A stretch of 64,000 nucleotides of DNA from Paludibacter sp. UBA6032 (GTDB lineage: Bacteria; Bacteroidota; Bacteroidia; Bacteroidales; Paludibacteraceae). The number at the start of each line of letters is the position of its first letter. Position 1 is the first letter of the stretch. The notes under the pieces were generated by a model that saw only the letters and a list, made by a program, of their open reading frames with translations, searched no databases and was not told the origin of the DNA. A program made the position numbers and the translations under genes. Where the stretch lies: positions 115,172 through 179,171 of the forward strand of contig DIZI01000025.1 of the NCBI GenBank assembly GCA_002427885.1, written 5' to 3'. Below, in pieces: positions 61,134-64,000 of this stretch.

Positions 61134-62642
61134 ATGAAGTTTAAACTATACATTCCTGTAATTCTTTTACTCTGTATTATCCATACAAATGCCCAACAAG
61201 TGGCGCAAAAAACTGACAGTCTATCCAATGATTATCATCACATAATTGACACCGACAGTCTGTTGGAAATCTTTTCCTCTAAAGACCCGAATCAGGCAAT
61301 TAGTTTAAAAAAACCTGTATTGACAAGCGAATCAAAGACTGGTATTAAAGGAATTAATATAATTCCGGAAAAACAAGCATTTGATTCATTGATAACTGTC
61401 AAAAAAATCTCCTCAAGAGATATTGAATCTCCATTTTTTAATGTTAGAAATTTAAAATATATACACATTGACACGATTATTCTATCGGCGAATCCATTTT
61501 TTATTGATTTGGTTTACGAAAATATTCCATTAAACTTTAATTGGAATCTACACTCTGATTTTCGTCATCTGTATTATGGAAAAAAGGCAACAGGTCTGAT
61601 TGAAAACACCTATGAACCGATTAAAACAGAGAAACCTGAACAATTTATTACCGGTTTAAGACGTGAAGCACGAGATGAAATCACGCGTAAAGCAGCCGAT
61701 TTATATATTACAACATTTGACAAATTACCGGATCCCAGATTAAACCAAAACCATTTAATAAAAGAAAAGCCACTGAACCACGTTCAATTCGTCGACGAGA
61801 ATGAAGTATTTTATGATGCATCCAAAAAATTGAGAGTCAGAAAGGCAATCATAGGTCCATGGGCCCATAAGGCTTCAGTTTTAGCCCAATTTTCGGAAAA
61901 CACGGTTTCACCTAACTGGTATCAGGGAGGGAATAATTATTTAGCTGTACTGGGAATTTTAGCCGGACAGTTGAACTACGATAACCAAAAATTCATCCAG
62001 TGGGATAACTATGCAGAATGGCATATGGGTTTTAATTCGGGAAGTCCGGATGACCTGCATAAGATCAGTCCGAACGATGACATTTTGAAAGTCAACAGTA
62101 AATTGGGTATAAAAGCCGGAGGAAATTGGTTTTATAGCGGATCGGTAGATTTTTCCACACAATTCTTCAACAGTTATAAAAATGCAAATTCTCTTGATCT
62201 TAAAACTTCATTCCTGACTCCAATACGTTTAAATGTAGGAGTTGGTTTCGATTATAAATACAAAAAAGTATTCTCGCTTATGCTGTCACCGGTATCGTTT
62301 AAATACATTTATTTGAATAATCCCGTGGTAGATCCGAATTTATTTGGGATTAAAGCAGGGCAGAATACATTAAGCGAAATTGGTAGTTCGTTCAAAGCAA
62401 TTGTTTCTTACGCCCCAACCCGCGAAATTCAGCTTGATTCCAGACTTTCTTTTTACACCAACTATCAGAAAGTGGAAATTGACTGGGAAATGGTTTGTAA
62501 TTTTACTATCAACCGTTTTATGTCAACCCGGATTTCGTTCAACCCACGCTATGATAATACGGTGATAGAAGAAAATGGGCAATATGCTAAAATTCAATAC
62601 AAGCAGCTTCTAAGTGTGGGCTTTGCACATAAATTCAGATAA
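61134..62642 (+). CDS. DUF3078-domain outer-membrane-type protein
   Basis: A 502-residue protein with a signal peptide. The C-terminal half has alternating beta-strands ending in LLSVGFAHKFR, with an aromatic-poor terminal strand, like a beta-barrel; VSPNWYQGGNNYLAVLGI and WDNYAEWHMGF are typical of DUF3078 proteins. These are widespread in Bacteroidota and of unknown function. It is convergent with the HD hydrolase gene (2-bp gap). Confidence 0.85.
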   Translation: MKFKLYIPVILLLCIIHTNAQQVAQKTDSLSNDYHHIIDTDSLLEIFSSKDPNQAISLKKPVLTSESKTGIKGINIIPEKQAFDSLITVKKISSRDIESPFFNVRNLKYIHIDTIILSANPFFIDLVYENIPLNFNWNLHSDFRHLYYGKKATGLIENTYEPIKTEKPEQFITGLRREARDEITRKAADLYITTFDKLPDPRLNQNHLIKEKPLNHVQFVDENEVFYDASKKLRVRKAIIGPWAHKASVLAQFSENTVSPNWYQGGNNYLAVLGILAGQLNYDNQKFIQWDNYAEWHMGFNSGSPDDLHKISPNDDILKVNSKLGIKAGGNWFYSGSVDFSTQFFNSYKNANSLDLKTSFLTPIRLNVGVGFDYKYKKVFSLMLSPVSFKYIYLNNPVVDPNLFGIKAGQNTLSEIGSSFKAIVSYAPTREIQLDSRLSFYTNYQKVEIDWEMVCNFTINRFMSTRISFNPRYDNTVIEENGQYAKIQYKQLLSVGFAHKFR

Positions 62643-62644
62643 GT

Positions 62645-63187
62645 TTAGCCTTCGAATAAATCGTGCCATTCATCAAAACGTGCCACTCCCTTTTCACCAA
62701 AGTGACCCAGAGACGTTCGGATTTTTTCTATTGAATGTGCTTCGCCCAATTTTGTTTTAGAGAAAAATTTATCTGCATAACAAATCAGTTGCTCTTCGAG
62801 CATAATGGGTAACATGTCGCGATGTGGCAAAGGAAGCTTGTTTTTTTTAATCATCTCAAGGCTTATTCCGACGCCGGTATGCCGTTCACAAACTAACGCA
62901 TGACGGGGCAATCCTTCAGCCCTGAGAATCTCTGCACCTAAATACCCGTGCTCGATATAATGGTGAGTTCCTCTACAATGTATCCGCGGAGCATTACACT
63001 TAAAAATCCCAATGTCGTGAAGCATAGCCGCCTCAGCAATAAAATCAGTATCAAATTTCAAATCCGGAAGACGATGAGCTATTTCCAACGCTTTTTGGGT
63101 AACCTGCTCGCTATGAATTACTAAAATATAATAGATATCACTATCTTTGAGATAGTATTTTTCAATGAGTTCATGAGGATTTATCAT
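62645..63187 (-). CDS. HD-domain phosphohydrolase
   Basis: A 180-residue protein with metal-binding HD motifs: His26 in VIHSEQV, HDIG near residue 57 (AAMLHDIGIF), His residues in THHYIEHG, and a final Asp in ICYADKFF. Small proteins of this type hydrolyse nucleotides or phosphate esters; the substrate is unknown. It is leftward and convergent with the DUF3078 gene. Confidence 0.88.
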   Translation of the reverse strand: MINPHELIEKYYLKDSDIYYILVIHSEQVTQKALEIAHRLPDLKFDTDFIAEAAMLHDIGIFKCNAPRIHCRGTHHYIEHGYLGAEILRAEGLPRHALVCERHTGVGISLEMIKKNKLPLPHRDMLPIMLEEQLICYADKFFSKTKLGEAHSIEKIRTSLGHFGEKGVARFDEWHDLFEG

Positions 63188-63234
63188 ACTTTTTATTTCA
63201 AATCAGACAATAGTCAATTGTTAGAATTCTTTAC

Positions 63235-63242
63235 TAATTTTG
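63235..63242 (+). promoter_or_regulatory. Possible -7 box (TAATTTTG)
   Basis: TAnnTTTG match 112 bp before the tag start, with TTG at 63218-63220 upstream at short spacing. It would give a 5' leader of about 100 bases in which I see no clear structure. Confidence 0.35.
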
Positions 63243-63354
63243 CAGGCAGATAAAAATGTGTACAAAATTACAACATTTCATTTGGGAAGTTGTTTACTAA
63301 ATTATATAACTTTCTTAAATATAGTTTTATGATGCTAACAATTAAACAGGAAAT

Positions 63355-63930
63355 ATGCTGAATGAATTAACCGATTGTTCCTGGCCGGCAAAAGATGACT
63401 TAATGCGTGCTTATCACGATAATGAATGGGGTTTTCCTCTTCATGATGACAGAAAACTTTTTGAATTTATGGTTTTGGATGCTTTTCAGGCCGGACTGAG
63501 TTGGCGTACGATATTATATAAACGTGAAAATTTCCGTCGTTTATTCGACAACTTTGATGTTGCGAAGATAGCTTTATATGATGAAGCTAAAATTCAAACA
63601 CTTATGCAGGATGCTTCCATCATTCGCAATCAGGCAAAGATCCGTGCCACTGTTGGCAATGCTAAAGCATTTATAGCGGTTCAGGCTGAGTATGGGACTT
63701 TCGATCGTTATATATGGCAATTTACCGGAGGTAAACCGTTGGATAATCACCCAACATGCAATGCGGAAATTCCTGCAAAATCGCCGGAATCGGATGCAAT
63801 GAGTAAAGATTTATTGAAACGGGGATTCAAATTTGTTGGATCCACCATCTGTTATGCTTTTATGCAGGCTGCCGGCATGGTAAATGACCATTTGGATGGA
63901 TGCAGGTATAAAAAAGGTGATAGTTTTTAA
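63355..63930 (+). CDS. tag: DNA-3-methyladenine glycosylase I
   Basis: A 191-residue base-excision enzyme that removes 3-methyladenine from alkylated DNA. Family markers: an early C-x-W (CSWPAKDD), YHDNEWGFPLHDDRKLFE, FQAGLSWRTILYKRENF, and the C-terminal GSTICYAFMQAAGMVNDH and C pair that with the N-terminal Cys/His binds zinc. Length is standard. It stands alone at the right edge; the 70 bases after it hold no visible feature. Confidence 0.94.
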   Translation: MLNELTDCSWPAKDDLMRAYHDNEWGFPLHDDRKLFEFMVLDAFQAGLSWRTILYKRENFRRLFDNFDVAKIALYDEAKIQTLMQDASIIRNQAKIRATVGNAKAFIAVQAEYGTFDRYIWQFTGGKPLDNHPTCNAEIPAKSPESDAMSKDLLKRGFKFVGSTICYAFMQAAGMVNDHLDGCRYKKGDSF

Positions 63931-64000
63931 GTAGTTAGTAAATAGCATTACAGATTGGGAATTCCAATCTAAAAATCAAATGAAACAATAACGCAAAATT

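Noticed and set aside
63931..64000. A possible RNA gene at the right edge
   Set aside because: No cloverleaf or stable stem could be found in these 70 bases.

Overview
The window looks like a chromosomal segment of an AT-rich Bacteroidota, most likely order Bacteroidales. Four things support this: secreted proteins with C-terminal type IX secretion (T9SS) sorting domains, a one-piece hybrid two-component regulator (sensor, kinase, receiver and AraC domain in one protein), start regions without Shine-Dalgarno sequences, and promoter boxes of the TAnnTTTG type. Genus cannot be fixed; Paludibacter-like or Prolixibacteraceae-like bacteria would fit. No rRNA, tRNA, CRISPR array, transposase or phage gene was seen.

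Positions 1-57.6 kb are one long accessory region for plant cell-wall polysaccharide use, best read as a pectin (rhamnogalacturonan) locus. It encodes two alpha-L-rhamnosidases (GH78, GH106), a GH127 beta-L-arabinofuranosidase, GH43 enzymes, four GH2 enzymes (one fused to GH43 and malectin-like modules), a GH141-like beta-helix protein, an alpha-glucuronidase-like protein, a DUF5703-type (alpha/alpha)6 protein, a pectate lyase, a DUF6298-type protein and two SGNH acetylesterases. There are three MFS transporters (one ExuT-like), an aldolase of the DHDPS/NanA family, and a pair of URO-D-fold proteins with the zinc ligands of cobalamin-dependent methyltransferases. No SusC/SusD pair is present. 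The likely flow is extracellular or periplasmic trimming, MFS uptake, then cytoplasmic GH78 and aldolase chemistry.

The most interesting signal is regulatory. A two-block motif, TTGAGTACA-N15-CGTCTT, lies 20-50 bp before the start codon of several cluster genes, always in the sense direction and with constant spacing. It resembles an ECF sigma promoter. The cluster ends with an ECF sigma gene (57948-58526). A perfect copy of the motif lies directly behind that gene and drives an 85-residue protein that resembles only the cytoplasmic N-terminal domain of a FecR anti-sigma factor, with no membrane helix. This suggests a self-limiting sigma/mini-anti-sigma circuit controlling the locus alongside the hybrid sensor kinase at 48363-52754.

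A second theme is short palindromic repeats (CCCCTAA/CCCCTAAAGGGG family and relatives) in many gene junctions. They supply stop codons for several genes and code for part of the leader of two secreted enzymes; one copy sits in frame inside the GH106 gene.

Positions 58.9-64 kb are ordinary chromosomal genes: YraN-like nuclease-fold protein, a small ribbon-helix-helix-like protein, RmuC, a DUF3078 outer-membrane-type protein, an HD hydrolase and 3-methyladenine DNA glycosylase I.
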